From Bacteroides nordii WAL 11050 = JCM 12987 (lineage in GTDB: Bacteria > Bacteroidota > Bacteroidia > Bacteroidales > Bacteroidaceae): a DNA stretch of 64,000 bases. Shown one piece after another: positions 1 through 9,294 of this stretch. The stretch is taken from NCBI GenBank assembly GCA_000613465.1, contig BAJA01000002.1, positions 124,001-188,000 on the forward strand. The letters run 5' to 3'. A model generated the notes under the pieces. The model ran no database searches and was not told the DNA's origin. It worked only from the letters and a program-made list of their open reading frames with translations. Each line of letters opens with the position of its first letter. Positions within the stretch are counted from its first letter, which is position 1. The translations under genes were made by a program, and so were the position numbers.

Positions 1-705
1 CACTACTTGCACAGAATCATGATACAAAGTCAAATGTACAGGTTGAGAAAAAACTGCTGTAAAATAAATCTGTTGTTTCTTCGACCATCCTGTAGAATGC
101 CGGTGTCCTCTGATGACTGTATCATTTATCTGTTCCAGATAAGTATCGGTAGGACGATCGTCTCCGTTTGCATCTTTCAGGTTGATCATTACATATTTTT
201 CTACGTCTTTTGGGAAAGTATATCGATGGAAAGCTACCCGATCCGATGCGGTAAGTTCTACCTTCGTACGATGAGTTTTCAAAAAAACTTCGTAATAAGC
301 GGGTAGAGCCCGTTCGTTGTCTTTCGAATAACAGGAAGCATAACCAGACAAAGGATTTTGCTGCGTTCCCGGTTGTGTACGTACTTTACCGATGTATGGC
401 ATAAACAGAATATCCCCGGTGTCACTACAACCTGTCCCATTGAGATGAAGATGTGAAAAACCTATTACGATGGAATCGGAATAATGATATCCCGAACACC
501 AGTCCCATCCTTTATTGATATTATTAGGACCGACCTGTACTGCTCCGAAAGGGGCGGTAACCCCCAGGAATGTATGCCCATGTCCCCCGGTTCCGATATA
601 AGGGTCTACATAAGCCACCGGATTTATAATTTCCAGCTTGTCTGCACCAGTACACCCGAAAGCGCACATGAGAGAGCTTAATAATAAAAATTTCTGTAAA
701 TTCAT
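1..705 (-). CDS. GH92 family glycosidase lipoprotein, 5' part (runs off window start)
   Basis: The minus strand is open for 235 codons from the ATG at 705 to the window edge, so the protein is incomplete at its C terminus. The start encodes a lipoprotein signal (MNLQKFLLLSSLMCAFGC) and then the opening typical of GH92 exo-alpha-mannosidases: NPVAYVDPYIGTGGHGHTF, VTAPFGAVQVGP and a GFSHLHLNGTGC segment. GH92 enzymes are calcium-dependent inverting alpha-mannosidases acting on N-glycans or fungal mannan; the catalytic residues would lie in the missing part. It starts 8 bp after the stop of the second GH92 gene, with GGAG in the spacer, so the two form one operon. No frameshift is seen in this part. 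Confidence 0.85.
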   Translation of the reverse strand, partial: MNLQKFLLLSSLMCAFGCTGADKLEIINPVAYVDPYIGTGGHGHTFLGVTAPFGAVQVGPNNINKGWDWCSGYHYSDSIVIGFSHLHLNGTGCSDTGDILFMPYIGKVRTQPGTQQNPLSGYASCYSKDNERALPAYYEVFLKTHRTKVELTASDRVAFHRYTFPKDVEKYVMINLKDANGDDRPTDTYLEQINDTVIRGHRHSTGWSKKQQIYFTAVFSQPVHLTLYHDSVQVV

Positions 706-713
706 TTATGCTC

Positions 714-3013
714 CTATTTATTTTCGTTAGTTAAAGAATAAGGGAAATCTTCATCATTCACTCCCCGTTGTGTATTTGGTGCATGACTCATCTCGAAATC
801 AAGAACAGCACCGTTCATTAATTCCTCATGTTTCAACCAATTATGGTTGTATTCCTTGCCATTCATTTTTAAGGAATGTATATATCTATTTCTATTTGTG
901 TTGTCGGGAGCATTCAAAATAACCTGTTTTCCATTTTCCAGTGTAAGAATCGCTTTTTTAAAGAGAGGGGCTCCCATTACATACTCTCCAGAGCCCGGGC
1001 ATACCGGATAAAAACCTAAAGCAGAAAATATATACCAGGCAGAAGTCTGGCCGTTGTCTTCATCTCCACAATATCCGTCCGGATAAGGGGTATACAGTTT
1101 ATCCATTACTTCCCTTAACCAATATTGCCCTTTCCAGGGTTGTCCGGCGTAATTATAGAGATAAATCATATGCTGAATCGGTTGGTTGCCATGTGCATAA
1201 TTGCCCATATTCATAATCTGCATTTCCTTTATTTCATGAATACACTGTCCATAGTAGCTGTCGTCATAGACAGGAGGAACCACAAAAACAGAATCCAGCA
1301 TAGACACAAAACTTTCCTTTCCTCCCATCAGATCGATAAGTCCCTGTACATCATGGAATACACTCCAGGTATAATGCCAACTGTTGCCTTCGGTAAAAGC
1401 GTCTCCCCATTTATACGGGCTGAAAGGAGACTGGAACGTGCCGTCTTCGTTCTTTCCACGCATCAGTTTACTATCTTTATCAAAAACGAACCGGTAGTTT
1501 TTACTTCTGTCCCGATAAAGGTCTATTTCTTCCTGTGGACGATTTAGTTTCTGCGCCAGTTTCATGATACACCAGTCATCATAAGCATATTCCAAAGTAC
1601 GGGCAACATTTTCATTAATACCTACATTATAAGGCACATAACCCAATCGGTTATAATATTCATGTCCTAATCTTCCAGTTGAGGGAACCTGGGGATGTAC
1701 ATTGTTTGCTCCGTGCAGAACGGCTTCATACAACAGGCTGATCTCTTCTGCCTGACATCCTTTCAAATAAGCATCTACCACAACAGAGGCTGAATTATTA
1801 CCCACCATACAGTGACGGTGTCCCGGGCTGGCCCATTCGGGTAAAAATCCACTTTCTTTATAAGTATTCGCCAACCCTTCCTGAATTTCTTTATTGACGG
1901 AAGGATACATCAGGTTCAAGAATGGAAACAAAGCACGGAACGTATCCCAAAAGCCGGTATCAGTATACATATATCCACTCTTCACTTCACCGTTGTAAGG
2001 ACTATAATGGACAATATTTCCGGATTTATCTATTTCATAAAACTTACGTGGAAACAACAAGGAACGATATAAGCAAGAGTAGAAAGTACGAAGTTGTTCA
2101 TCCGTACCACCTTCCACTCTCACTTTGTTCATTACATCATTCCAAGCATCCCGGGCTGCACCTTTTACCTCATTAAAATCCTTACTACCAATTTCCTCTA
2201 AATTCAACCAGGCCTGCTCTTCATTAATAAAAGAAGAACTCACCTTCACACCAATCTTTTCACCTTTGCTTGTCCTGAATCCTAATACAGCTCCGACATG
2301 GTTATCCTTTACCTCTTTTTTACCTTCTATAATTTTATCTCCACTCCATACTTCTGCCGTGACAAAAGGTTTATCAAATTTCATCACGAAATAATTTCTG
2401 AAATTATCCGGTACTCCTCCGCTATTTTTCGTTGTATAGCCGGTTATTGTATAGTGTTCCTCATCTATCTGAATGAAAGAGCCGTTATCAAATGCATCTA
2501 CTACAATATACGAATCTTCGCTTTCCGGAAAAGTGAACATAAAGTAAGCCGAACGTTCTGTCGGGGTTATCTCTGTTTTCACATCGTGATCGGCCAGATA
2601 GACACTATAATAATAAGGTCTTGCCGTTTCAGCCTTATGAGAGAACCAACTTCCCCGCTCGTTTTGAAGAAACTTTTTAGCCCCGGTCACCGGCATCAAA
2701 GAAAACTGACCGTAATCATTAATCCACGGACTGGCTGATGCGTTTGCTTAAATCCTTTTATCTTATCATCAGTATAGCAATAGGTCCATCCGTATCCCAT
2801 ATCTCCCGTTTGTGGTGTCCAGAAGTTCATTCCCCAAGGCAGTGCAATAGCCGGATAGGTATTACCTGTAGATAATGTAAATTTGGATAATGTGCCAACC
2901 AACGGATTCACATAATCAACCGGAGAAAAAGAAGCAGAATCAGTAACCACCTCTTTACTTCTGCACGATATAAGTAAAACAGATAAGAACACAATTAAAG
3001 GAACTTTTTTCAT
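714..3013 (-). CDS. GH92 family alpha-mannosidase-like lipoprotein (one apparent frameshift)
   Basis: This is predicted to be an exo-alpha-mannosidase at the cell surface or in the periplasm, about 766 residues once repaired. The start at 3013 gives a lipoprotein signal (MKKVPLIVFLSVLLISC). The N-terminal domain has NPLVGT and WGMNFWTPQTGDMGYGW. The C-terminal (alpha/alpha)6 part has GHRHCMVGNNSASVVVDAY, WGDAFTEGNSWHYTW and YCGDEDNGQTSAWYIFSALG, which carry the expected acid Glu and base Asp residues. The reading frame breaks near 2733: the minus strand reads CAGCCAGTCC where CAGCCCAGTCC would restore the family sequence HQPSPWINDYGQFSL. This fits loss of one C from CCC, probably a sequence error. 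The gene lies upstream of the other GH92 gene in a two-gene operon. Confidence 0.88.
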
Positions 3014-3040
3014 GGTATCGTTTTTATTTTTTGTTTGATG

Positions 3041-3151
3041 CAAAAATAGGTCGATGCAATTAACGAAACCATTAACAGAACATTAATAATCGAGGCTACA
3101 AATGCCTTTAGAGCACATTTTCGAATTGAAAACATTAACAAGACATTAACC
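3041..3151 (-). promoter_or_regulatory. GH92 operon promoter with ATTAACA direct-repeat array
   Basis: Minus-strand -7 box TATTTTTG at 3041-3048. There is no TTTG at the normal -33 distance. Instead heptamers sit at 3059 (ATTAACG), 3071 (ATTAACA) and 3082 (ATTAATA), plus strand, with steps of 12 and 11 bp. A second pair lies at 3134 (ATTAACA) and 3145 (ATTAACC), step 11. The offsets from the -7 box (18, 30 and 41 bp) equal those at the GH43 promoter. I infer an activator-binding array. Confidence 0.65.
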
Positions 3152-3212
3152 GCTTTCCATAAGGAGGAGATACAGCGAGAGATAGGGATAAAAGTTCAAG
3201 TACGAACGATTT

Positions 3213-3383
3213 CACCACAGAGTAACACTGAGTCCCACAGAGTTTTTAAATCTTTATTGAAACGCAGATTTTCGCAAAGAGAAACAAATGTATAATAAAG
3301 AACTACAGTCTTTTAATCTGTGTTAATCCGCGTTTCATCAGAGAAAATAATATCTCTGTGGAACTCAGTGTTACTCTGTGGTG
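3213..3383. repeat. Dispersed palindromic repeat, ACAGAGTAACA family, copy A
   Basis: The outer arms begin CACCACAGAGTAACAC and end GTTACTCTGTGGTG. Inner arms (TGAAACGCAGATT and AATCCGCGTTTCA) flank a middle that includes GAACTACAGTC. Its middle is nearly the reverse complement of copy B at 12564-12718, so this is a mobile or copied element in opposite orientation. It lies in the 750-bp spacer between the GH43 and GH92 genes, where I see no gene. Confidence 0.8.
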
Positions 3384-3600
3384 AGTTTAGCTCATGTCTT
3401 ATCTTCAACGATTTAGTAATGGAGAATCAAAGTCATCCTCAGCTCAGACATATATGTAAGTAATTCAGCAATAAAAATCCCAGAAAAGAAACAGAATCGC
3501 AGGCTTTAATAATTGAAAATAGAGGACAAGCAACAACCTACATAAAGATTTGATTAACAAACAATTAAGAACCGCATATTTTCCTCTACGAGGAACGGGT

Positions 3601-3663
3601 CGTTTCTCTACGACAAACGCCCCGATCTCCGTAGAGAAACGAGGCGTTCATCGTAGAGAAACC
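3601..3663. repeat. Inverted repeat built from the word CGTAGAGAAACG
   Basis: Arms of 21 bp (3601-3621 and 3643-3663) are inverted copies with three mismatches. The loop contains a further CGTAGAGAAACG, and a CTCTACGAGGAACG variant sits just before at 3583-3596. Location: downstream of the GH43 gene. It may act as an RNA hairpin; function unknown. Confidence 0.6.
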
Positions 3664-3712
3664 AATCAAAGAGTCATAAGATATGACAGCAGGTATAAAT
3701 ATCCCAAATAGA

Positions 3713-3760
3713 GAGTGTTTATTTTGTAAGGAAAATACACTCCTATCAAAATAAACACTC
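3713..3760. repeat. 14-bp perfect inverted repeat downstream of GH43 gene
   Basis: GAGTGTTTATTTTG at 3713-3726 is repeated inverted at 3747-3760, with a 20-base loop that itself contains a third, shorter copy (TACACTC). It lies 32 bp past the GH43 stop and could be its 3' hairpin, although there is no T-run after the stem on the minus strand. Confidence 0.55.
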
Positions 3761-3792
3761 CCTAATAACAATGATATTCTATCGCTTCGCGC

Positions 3793-4833
3793 TTAATCCG
3801 GCAATCTATTCACACCAATACCTTTAAAAGTCATTTCCACCGGTTTTATAAACCCATTCTCATCAAAATACATACGGTCTATACAAACCTCTCTATGATT
3901 CGGAGCTGCATCCCCCAACGGATGGCGATGATAAACAATATACCATTCATCTTTTCCGGGAATTTGAATTACCGAATGATGCCCTGCTCCTGTACCCACT
4001 TTTTCATCTTGCTGCAATATTTTTCCGATACGCTTAAAAGGACCAAATGGAGAATCTGCAATAGCATAGGCTACACTGTAATCTGAGCCGCCCCAACTAC
4101 CCTCCGACCACATAAAATAATATTTATTATTCCGTTTCAGCATAAAGGGTCCTTCCACATAATTCTCAGGAGTGACAGATTTATAATACGAACCATCATC
4201 AAAAGGAACAAGACTCAATAAATCCGGACTCAACTTTACCATATTGCAATGGTGCCAACCACCATAATACATATAATAACTACCATCATCATCTTTAAAA
4301 ACAAACTGATCGATAGGCTGGGCACCATTCACAATTTTATCAATCAAAGGTTTACCTAAAGCATCTTTAAAAGGACCGGCCGGATGATCGGCTATGGCTA
4401 CACCAATCCCCCCATACTGTTCGTCATTCTGTATATCATTGCCTCCGAAAAACAGATAATATTTACCATTCGCCTGAACAACAGAAGGCGCCCATAAAGC
4501 AAATTCCAACCATTTTATATTTTCAATAGACAATACTTTGGGATGTTTAGTCCAATGTACCATATCTTTGGATGAAAAAGCATCCATATAGGTCTGGATA
4601 TTATAAACCTGATGGATGGCCCGCGTTTCCTTTTGCAAGCCGACAAAATCTACACTATCAGCTCCGGGAGGAAGATCGGACAAAGTAGGATATATCCAAT
4701 ACTCATTATCAAACACGACTCCTTCCGGATCAGCATACCATCCCTCAACAATAGGATTGCCGCTAAACTCTTCTTTATTACTACATGCCACTAATAATAG
4801 CATCAACCCCAATACTGTAACAGCATTTTTCAT
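3793..4833 (-). CDS. GH43 family glycoside hydrolase lipoprotein
   Basis: A 346-residue five-bladed beta-propeller glycosidase; family 43 members remove arabinose, xylose or galactofuranose units. The start at 4833 gives the lipoprotein signal MKNAVTVLGLMLLLVAC; an upstream in-frame ATG at 4884 would spoil this and lies beyond the promoter box. The likely catalytic triad is the Asp in GWYADPEG (base), the Asp in QPIDQFVF (pKa modulator) and the Glu in YVEGPFML (acid). SWGGSDYSVAYA and GAGHHSVIQ are typical of the fold. It is transcribed divergently from the large regulator, with 222 bp between them, and shares a promoter layout with the GH92 operon, suggesting one glycan target. The exact substrate cannot be read from sequence. 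Confidence 0.88.
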   Translation of the reverse strand: MKNAVTVLGLMLLLVACSNKEEFSGNPIVEGWYADPEGVVFDNEYWIYPTLSDLPPGADSVDFVGLQKETRAIHQVYNIQTYMDAFSSKDMVHWTKHPKVLSIENIKWLEFALWAPSVVQANGKYYLFFGGNDIQNDEQYGGIGVAIADHPAGPFKDALGKPLIDKIVNGAQPIDQFVFKDDDGSYYMYYGGWHHCNMVKLSPDLLSLVPFDDGSYYKSVTPENYVEGPFMLKRNNKYYFMWSEGSWGGSDYSVAYAIADSPFGPFKRIGKILQQDEKVGTGAGHHSVIQIPGKDEWYIVYHRHPLGDAAPNHREVCIDRMYFDENGFIKPVEMTFKGIGVNRLPD

Positions 4834-4858
4834 ATTTCCTTTTTTAATTAACAAGTAG

Positions 4859-4959
4859 CAAAAATAGCCCCTAACCGTTAACAATAATATTAATAATTCA
4901 TTAACAGATCCCCCTCAGACCCAAACAAGGAGTACCTAAGCATTAACATTTTATTAATT
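4859..4959 (-). promoter_or_regulatory. GH43 promoter with ATTAACA direct-repeat array
   Basis: Minus-strand -7 box TATTTTTG at 4859-4866, 26 bp before the ATG. Heptamers lie at 4877 (GTTAACA), 4889 (ATTAATA) and 4900 (ATTAACA), with steps of 12 and 11 bp, and a second pair at 4942 (ATTAACA) and 4953 (ATTAATT), step 11. The array position relative to the -7 box is identical to that at the GH92 promoter. There is no canonical -33 TTTG, which suggests activator-dependent transcription. Confidence 0.65.
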
Positions 4960-5002
4960 CTCATAATCCCATGAAAGGTCATACAAAAATATAAATCTTT
5001 TT

Positions 5003-5033
5003 TTTGCAAATCTCATAAACCATATTACCTTTG
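5003..5033 (+). promoter_or_regulatory. Promoter of the LamG/Kelch/SARP-like regulator
   Basis: TTTG at 5003-5006, 19 bp spacer, TACCTTTG at 5026-5033: a full match to the Bacteroides primary sigma promoter. The ATG at 5056 follows 22 bp later. In contrast to the glycosidase promoters it carries a -33 element, which fits constitutive expression of a sensor. Confidence 0.75.
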
Positions 5034-5055
5034 CATAGAAACAACCGTGAGTATT

Positions 5056-7617
5056 ATGCAAAAAACGATCCTTTTTCTACTCTTTATATTAAACCCGATA
5101 CTATTTAAATCACAAAATATTTCATCCGGATTATATTTTGCTGCCCATAGTGCCATTAAAGAAGAGAGAACATCACTTATCCTGTCTCCAGAATTTAATG
5201 CATCAAAAGGCTTCACATTAGACTTCGACATTAAGTTCAGATCAGAAGAACATAATTACGGGTATGTATTCAGAATCATAGTTGATAATGAAAAAAGTTT
5301 TGACTTAATAGCTAATATCACACCGGGAAAAAAAACACTGAATCTAATAGAAGGTGACAACATCTATCTGGCTTTCGACGAAGAACTACTAAAGCAATAC
5401 ACATGGAATAAATGGGTACATATCCGATGTTCAATCTATCCGGACAGTCTACGGCTTGTTTTCGATAATCAAATGTTGCAAGACCGGTATAAACCTATAA
5501 ATATCAAAAACGTTAAATTCTATTTCGGGTATTCCGACCATAATAAATTTCACTCTTCGGATGTCCCTCCGATGTCTATACGTAATATAAAAATTACAGA
5601 CGGTAAAAATAAAACAATTGCATACTGGCCGCTGAAAGAACATCAGCCATATTCCTGTTCGGACAGTCTGCATCATATTCCGGCAACAGTAACCAACCCC
5701 ACATGGGAGATAAACAAACATACCAAATGGGTAAAAGAAAAAACGTTGGAATTACCGATATATACACAAATCTGTCACGCTCCTTCAAAAGGCAATATCT
5801 ATTTTGCCAATAGTTCATCTGTTCTCGTTTATTCGACCACCGATGATACATTAGATACGATTTTTTCTGCCCACGGAGCTCCATATACGGAAATAAACAA
5901 CCAACTCATTTATCATCCATATTATAATGAGTTATGGTCATATGATTTTGACACCCTAAAATGGATTTCTATTTTCAATTTCAAGGACAACACATGGACG
6001 AGGAATGACCGTGAAATAAAAAATCCGGAATATTCTCAACACAATGCTTTTGTATCTCCAAATGATTCGTGTTTATATATTTTTGGCGGATACGGTAATT
6101 ATCAATATAAGAACCAGATACTTAAAAAAAAACGGACGCAGGACAATTGGAAATCGGTATCGTACAGCGAAGAAATACCTCCACGTTATCTGAGCGGATC
6201 AGGTTACAAAAACAGAGACACGATACTGGTGTTCGGAGGATGTGGTAACCCACAGGGAAAACAAGAGTTAGGAATCATCAATTATTACGATCTCTATGCG
6301 ATAGACATCAACACATTCAAAACAAAGAAATTGTGGACTATCCCCAACGATACAAAGAATTTCGTTATCGGTAATAATATCGTTGCAGATGAAAAAAATA
6401 ATAAGCTGTACGCTTTATGTTTTCCGAATGACTGTTCAAACAGTTATATCCTGCTAAAGTCTTTCGATCTGGATAGTGGAAACAACAGTACGAACTATGC
6501 AGATACTATCCCTTTCACCTTTAACGATGTAAATTCATTCTGTACTCTCTACTACGACTCTTTGCAGTCACAACTTTATGCGGTAACCAATTATAACCAC
6601 AACAATAAATCAAATATTAACGTATACTCGTTGGCTTATCCGCCATTAAAAGTAGAAGATACCCTGCAAACGGCCACAGGGCGTAAAGCCATTCTGCAAC
6701 GATCATTTTTTTTTATTAGTGTCGGAGTCTGCATTATTGCAGGTATAGGCTGTATATACTTCTGTTATCGAAGAAGAAGAAAAAGAAACTTTAATCCTAA
6801 CTCTCCGGTCACTACAAATACGGACCGCCTCCACGAAACAACTTCGGAAGAAGAGAATTATAAACCTAAACTAACTGTTCACAGAAAGTCATCCATTCTT
6901 TTTCTGGATGGATTCCAGGTATGGGATAAGAATGGGATAGATATTACTAAATCATTCACTCCCATTTTGAAACAACTGTTGATTCTTATCATATTATACA
7001 GCGTAAATAACAAGAAAGGAATTTCGAATGTCACTCTGCGGGAACTGCTTTGGTTTGATAAAATGGATGAAAGCGCTCAAAATAACCGACGGGTAAATAT
7101 CCGGAAATTGAAACTCTTACTGGAAAAGCTGGATGGTGCCGAACTTGTGAAAGAAAGTACCTATTGGTCTGTTAAGTTTACTCAAACTTATTGCGACTAT
7201 ATAGAAGTATGCAATTGCATAGACAAAGTGAAAAATAACGAACCGATCACAGCAACAAATATCAATGATTTGCCTCTAAACCTACTATCCGGGCAATTAT
7301 TACCCTATGTTCAAACCGACTGGTTGGATTCTTTCAAGTCTAATTATGCCAATTCCGTATTAGATACGGCAATAAGCCTATCTAAACAGGAATATATAAA
7401 GGGAAACAACGAATTATTAATTCAGATAGCCAACAGCATGTTTGCACACGACAAAACAGATGAGTATGCATTAATTCTCAAATGCCAGGCACTGTATAAA
7501 AATGGCAGAACCAGCTTGGCTAAAACAACATTCGACACATTCTGCAATGAATATAAAGCAATGTTGAATACGGATTATACGAAGACATTCAATGAAGTAA
7601 TCAATTGTCAATTGTAA
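5056..7617 (+). CDS. Membrane-spanning LamG/Kelch sensor with SARP-like DNA-binding domain
   Basis: About 853 residues. A signal peptide (MQKTILFLLFILNPILFKSQ) is followed by a beta-rich, LamG/concanavalin-like region at roughly 25-190, then Kelch-like blades at about 200-535 (LYIFGGYGN and ILVFGGCGN are visible). One membrane helix lies near 550-570, followed by a basic RRRRKR stop-transfer. The cytoplasmic part has a winged-helix region at about 611-713 (TLRELLWFDK, NNRRVNIRKLKLLLEKL, YWSVKF) and a helical C terminus resembling the BTAD/TPR part of SARP activators. I infer a one-component transmembrane activator sensing a glycan in the periplasm. It is divergent from the GH43 gene and near the repeat arrays, its likely operators. 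A GTG at 5047 is an alternative start. The domain calls are by pattern, not by search. Confidence 0.75.
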   Translation: MQKTILFLLFILNPILFKSQNISSGLYFAAHSAIKEERTSLILSPEFNASKGFTLDFDIKFRSEEHNYGYVFRIIVDNEKSFDLIANITPGKKTLNLIEGDNIYLAFDEELLKQYTWNKWVHIRCSIYPDSLRLVFDNQMLQDRYKPINIKNVKFYFGYSDHNKFHSSDVPPMSIRNIKITDGKNKTIAYWPLKEHQPYSCSDSLHHIPATVTNPTWEINKHTKWVKEKTLELPIYTQICHAPSKGNIYFANSSSVLVYSTTDDTLDTIFSAHGAPYTEINNQLIYHPYYNELWSYDFDTLKWISIFNFKDNTWTRNDREIKNPEYSQHNAFVSPNDSCLYIFGGYGNYQYKNQILKKKRTQDNWKSVSYSEEIPPRYLSGSGYKNRDTILVFGGCGNPQGKQELGIINYYDLYAIDINTFKTKKLWTIPNDTKNFVIGNNIVADEKNNKLYALCFPNDCSNSYILLKSFDLDSGNNSTNYADTIPFTFNDVNSFCTLYYDSLQSQLYAVTNYNHNNKSNINVYSLAYPPLKVEDTLQTATGRKAILQRSFFFISVGVCIIAGIGCIYFCYRRRRKRNFNPNSPVTTNTDRLHETTSEEENYKPKLTVHRKSSILFLDGFQVWDKNGIDITKSFTPILKQLLILIILYSVNNKKGISNVTLRELLWFDKMDESAQNNRRVNIRKLKLLLEKLDGAELVKESTYWSVKFTQTYCDYIEVCNCIDKVKNNEPITATNINDLPLNLLSGQLLPYVQTDWLDSFKSNYANSVLDTAISLSKQEYIKGNNELLIQIANSMFAHDKTDEYALILKCQALYKNGRTSLAKTTFDTFCNEYKAMLNTDYTKTFNEVINCQL

Positions 7618-7647
7618 CCTCTAAACAAGATAGAAGTTTATAATAAA

Positions 7648-7685
7648 AATGTATGCTCCTGTTTCGCGAAACAAAAGCATACATT
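7648..7685. terminator. Nested palindrome after the regulator gene
   Basis: AATGTATGCT (7648-7657) pairs with AGCATACATT (7676-7685), enclosing a perfect inner palindrome TGTTTCGCGAAACA at 7660-7673. It lies 30 bp past the regulator stop, between convergent genes. Probably a 3' hairpin, but there is no clear T-run. Confidence 0.5.
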
Positions 7686-7761
7686 CTACTAATAGGATAT
7701 TCAGATTCTCTGATAAAATTTCTGTTCCTTTAAAATGAGACTCTATCTCTAAGATTCTTTT

Positions 7762-8366
7762 TTATGGCAAGTGTTTTTGTAATGCCTCTACCATCAATGT
7801 AATATTACTCATAAACAATTTCACAGAGATAGCCAACAGAATAATTCCAAAGAATTTGCGGATGATATAGATACCACCTTTACCCAAAAACGTTCTACAC
7901 GTCCCGTCATACTCACCACAAAATAAACCCAAATCATATTCAGTACCAACGCAATGATTATATTAATACTGGCATATTCGGCACGCAACGACAAAAGGGT
8001 AGTGAAAGCTCCGGCACCTGCTAAAAGAGGAAAGACAAGCGGAACAAGAGTAGCCTCCTTAATAGGGCCCTGATTCTTGAAAATTTCTACATCGAGAATC
8101 ATCTCGAGAGACATCAGAAAAATAACAAAAGCACCGGCTACGGCAAACGACTCAATATCTACATGAAAGAGCTTTAACATCATATCACCGGCATAGAAAA
8201 AGCCTATCAACAAAGCAAACGAAATAACAGTAGCTTTCATCGCATTTACGTCTTTTCCTTTTTCTTTCAGATTGATAATGATAGGAATAGAACCAATAAT
8301 ATCAATTACAGCAAACAGTACGATAAACGCACTAATCATCTGTTGAAAATTAAATTCTGTAAACAT
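7762..8366 (-). CDS. MarC family membrane protein (one apparent frameshift)
   Basis: MarC/UPF0056 family integral membrane protein, about 201 residues after repair. Six hydrophobic segments are expected; [35 protein letters not shown] and [19 protein letters not shown] are typical. The family's function is unsettled. The frame breaks within 7883-7890 (CCC then A5 on the plus strand): one added base restores RF(L/W)[22 protein letters not shown] and a stop at 7762. A strong ribosome site AAGGAGGAGCG precedes the ATG. Its stop faces the regulator; its start diverges from the Crp-like gene. Confidence 0.82.
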
Positions 8367-8385
8367 CGCTCCTCCTTTTTTTCTG

Positions 8386-8393
8386 CAAAGATA
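8386..8393 (-). promoter_or_regulatory. marC -7 promoter box
   Basis: Minus-strand TATCTTTG about 20 bp before the marC ATG, matching TAnnTTTG. No clear -33 element was identified. Confidence 0.55.
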
Positions 8394-8542
8394 ATCTATT
8401 TTTATGCATTTTACAATATTTTTTTTTCTTGAATCAGTACGTTCAATTAAGAAATAATAAAAAAAACAAAAAGAGAAGCGAAATGATCACAGTAAGCTCT
8501 GATTATAACTACATTTGTTTCAAATTAGAAGATTATACTTGT

Positions 8543-9226
8543 ATGGAAACGATGTTTAACACTTTGTTGCAATTGCCTTTATTTCAAGGACTTTGCCACG
8601 AAGATTTCACAAATATACTGGAGAAGGTAAAATTGCATTTCACCAAGCATAAAGCCGGAGAAGTGATTGTAAAAAGCGGTACTCCTTGCAATCAGTTGAT
8701 TTTCCTACTGAAAGGAGAACTTTCTTTGCAAACCACCTCCAAAGATGATTTATTTACTTTTATCGAACACATGGAAGCACCTTATGTGATTGAACCTTAT
8801 GCCTTGTTTGGTATGAACGTAAACTACGCTTCATCTTACATAGCTCATACGGAGTCACACACCATAAGCATCAGCAAAGCATTTGTTCTTTCCGGTCTGC
8901 TCAAATATGAGATATTCCGTCTCAACTACATGAATTTCATCAGCAACCGGGCTCAAAATCTCTACGGTCGTTTGTGGGATGAAGCATATACGGATATAGA
9001 AGATAAGATTATTCATTTCATACTAGTCCATGCGGAAAGGATTCAGGGAGAGAAAATCATGAAAATAAAAATGGATGATTTTGCCCGCTGTGTAGATGAT
9101 ACACGATTAAATGTATCCAGAGTTCTGAATTCCTTGCAGGAACAGAAGTTATTGGAACTGCATAGAAAAGAAATTATCATTCCGGATGCTGCATTATTGG
9201 CGGAATGGAATGAAAAAAGAAAATAA
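8543..9226 (+). CDS. Crp/Fnr family transcriptional regulator
   Basis: 227 residues from the ATG at 8543. The N-terminal cyclic-nucleotide-binding-like beta roll runs from [15 protein letters not shown] to about residue 120 ([24 protein letters not shown]). A long dimer helix follows, then a winged helix-turn-helix near 165-215 ([28 protein letters not shown]). The canonical cAMP-binding RS motif is absent, as is common in Bacteroides members, so the ligand is unknown. In-frame ATGs at 8429 and 8483 are possible, but the upstream residues do not look like family sequence. Divergent from marC and convergent with guaA. Confidence 0.85.
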   Translation: METMFNTLLQLPLFQGLCHEDFTNILEKVKLHFTKHKAGEVIVKSGTPCNQLIFLLKGELSLQTTSKDDLFTFIEHMEAPYVIEPYALFGMNVNYASSYIAHTESHTISISKAFVLSGLLKYEIFRLNYMNFISNRAQNLYGRLWDEAYTDIEDKIIHFILVHAERIQGEKIMKIKMDDFARCVDDTRLNVSRVLNSLQEQKLLELHRKEIIIPDAALLAEWNEKRK

Positions 9227-9231
9227 CGGCT

Positions 9232-9273
9232 AAAAAAGTGGCCTCAACCTTTAAAAGTTGAGGCCACTTTTTT
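9232..9273. terminator. Bidirectional terminator between crp-like gene and guaA
   Basis: A 17-bp perfect stem (9232-9248 with 9257-9273) with GTGGCCTCAAC at its core, A-run on the left and T-run on the right, 8-base loop. It serves both convergent genes. Confidence 0.9.
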
Positions 9274-9294
9274 AGCACGGAGAAATTATTTTCA

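Noticed and set aside
1..7617. A complete polysaccharide utilisation locus
   Set aside because: No SusC/SusD pair is visible within the window; the locus continues beyond position 1, so only part of it can be judged.
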